NCBI GenBank assembly: GCA_016781725.1
Contig: JADDPU010000545.1
Coordinates: forward strand, 1-5,744
Origin: Rubrobacter sp.
GTDB lineage: Bacteria; Actinomycetota; Rubrobacteria; Rubrobacterales; Rubrobacteraceae
Direction of reading: 5' to 3'
Length of the DNA stretch: 5,744 bases
How positions within the stretch are numbered: position 1 is the first letter of the stretch; each line of letters starts with the position of its first letter. The position numbers were made by a program, and so were the translations under genes. Under the pieces are notes generated by a model. It was not told where the DNA came from and searched no databases. It saw only the letters and a program-made list of their open reading frames with translations. Shown here piece after piece: positions 4,935-5,744 of the stretch.

Positions 4935-5744
4935 GGCTCTTCCCCCGCCTCGTCGCCGAAGGGGCGTCAGAGTACGGAGCTACTGCCGGTGGCAGGGTCC
5001 GCGTGTTGCCGCCGGAGGTGGCGCACAGGATCGCGGCCGGCGAGGTGATAGAGCGCCCGGCCTCGGCGGTGAAGGAGCTGGTCGAGAACGCGCTCGACGC
5101 CGGGGCTTCTCGGGTGGAGGTGGAGATCGAGGACGGCGGTATCTCCCTGATTCGGGTCAGCGACGATGGCTCTGGGATGTCCCCGGACGACGCCGAGAGG
5201 GCCGTTGCCGAGCACGCGACGAGCAAGATACGGACCGCCGACGACCTGGCCCGCGTCGTCTCTTTGGGCTTCCGCGGCGAGGCCCTCCACGCCATCGGCG
5301 CCGTCTCTTCCCTGACGCTCACTACCCGTGAGCGCGGCGCGGAAAACCCCCTTGGCGCCCGCGTCCGGGTCTTCTGCGGCGAGACCGTCGAGTCCACGAG
5401 TGCCGCCCATCCGCCCGGCACCACGGTGGAGGCGCGGGACCTCTTTCTGAACCTGCCGGTGCGCAGGGGTTTTCTCGGCACGGTGCGGGCCGAGGCGAAC
5501 GCCGTGGCTACCGTGGTGCAGGCGCTCGCCCTGAGCCGCCCCGAGACCGGGTTCTCCCTGCGCTCCGACGGGCGGCGGACGCTCGTCCTGCCCGCGGCCG
5601 CAGACCTCAGGGAGCGCATCGCGCAGATCCACGGCCTCGCGCTGGCGCGCGGCCTCGTGGCGCTGGAGGACCCAATCGTCTGGGGGTTCGTCAGCCCGCT
5701 AGCGCTGAGCTTCCCGACCCGCCGTTACCTGCACGTGGCCGTGA
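4931..5744 (+). CDS. mutL: DNA mismatch repair protein MutL, N-terminal part (runs off the window)
   Basis: MutL is the GHKL-type ATPase that couples mismatch-bound MutS to downstream incision and excision. The 271 codons visible cover the ATPase domain and the start of the transducer domain. Motifs: RVLPPEVAHRIAAGEVIERP at 24-43; KELVENALDAGA at 48-59, where E49 and N53 match E. coli E29 and N33; SDDGSGM at 77-83; EHATSKI at 94-100; GFRGEAL at 113-119; and PGTTVEARDLFLNLPVRRGF at 162-181. All are intact. The ATG overlaps the toxin TGA (ATGA at 4931-4934), giving a 20-residue N-terminal extension (MRLFPRLVAEGASEYGATAG) relative to E. coli MutL; GTG 5003 is an alternative start with a poorer upstream sequence. 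Whether the C-terminal domain carries the DQHAxxERxxYE endonuclease motif, expected in a host without MutH, cannot be seen. GC is about 70-73% in sampled stretches, back to that of mutS and unlike the toxin gene. Confidence 0.97.
   Translation, partial: MRLFPRLVAEGASEYGATAGGRVRVLPPEVAHRIAAGEVIERPASAVKELVENALDAGASRVEVEIEDGGISLIRVSDDGSGMSPDDAERAVAEHATSKIRTADDLARVVSLGFRGEALHAIGAVSSLTLTTRERGAENPLGARVRVFCGETVESTSAAHPPGTTVEARDLFLNLPVRRGFLGTVRAEANAVATVVQALALSRPETGFSLRSDGRRTLVLPAAADLRERIAQIHGLALARGLVALEDPIVWGFVSPLALSFPTRRYLHVAV

Noticed and set aside
4783..5632. Minus-strand open frames of 278 and 221 residues across the toxin/mutL junction
   Set aside because: Both are antisense to mutL, which has intact GHKL motifs; their serine/arginine-rich sequences look like shadows.

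Overview
The window is a GC-rich bacterial chromosome segment (about 70% or more in most genes by hand count) carrying DNA mismatch-repair genes. High GC, actinobacterial-style leaderless promoters and a CruF-type carotenoid gene beside a canonical mutS/mutL pair suggest a deep-branching actinobacterium, possibly Rubrobacter or a relative. Most Actinobacteria lack MutS/MutL and use NucS instead. The organism call is an inference from gene content; nothing in the window names it.

Left part (1-1798). The last 21 codons of an unidentified plus-strand gene end at 68. A perfect 26-bp palindrome (78-103) then separates it from a convergent minus-strand pair. That pair reads right to left: a multi-pass membrane protein of the carotenoid biosynthesis/CruF family (1070-1798), then an inosine/uridine-preferring-type nucleoside hydrolase (104 to 1033 or 1054).

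Centre (1799-4262). A short divergent intergenic region holds a good sigma-70-type promoter whose predicted transcription start falls on the mutS ATG, so mutS is probably translated from a leaderless mRNA. MutS is complete as a mismatch sensor and ATPase (786 aa) but stops right after the last ATPase-domain helix, without the usual C-terminal tail and clamp-binding motif.

Right part (4263-5744). A two-gene module sits between mutS and mutL: a 65-aa putative antitoxin with its own apparent leaderless, extended -10 promoter, and a 145-aa PIN-domain (VapC-type) toxin with a TTG start and all four acidic residues. The toxin stop overlaps the mutL ATG in an ATGA junction. MutL (N-terminal 271 aa) then runs off the window. 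The toxin gene is clearly poorer in GC (about 61%) than mutS or mutL. The layout mutS / antitoxin / PIN toxin / mutL, with mutL apparently translationally coupled to the toxin, is the most interesting feature: a toxin-antitoxin pair embedded in the mismatch-repair operon.

How they work together: MutS recognises mismatches and, with ATP, recruits MutL. The TA pair probably controls its own transcription and may also set mutL expression. The carotenoid and nucleoside hydrolase genes are a separate, divergently transcribed unit.
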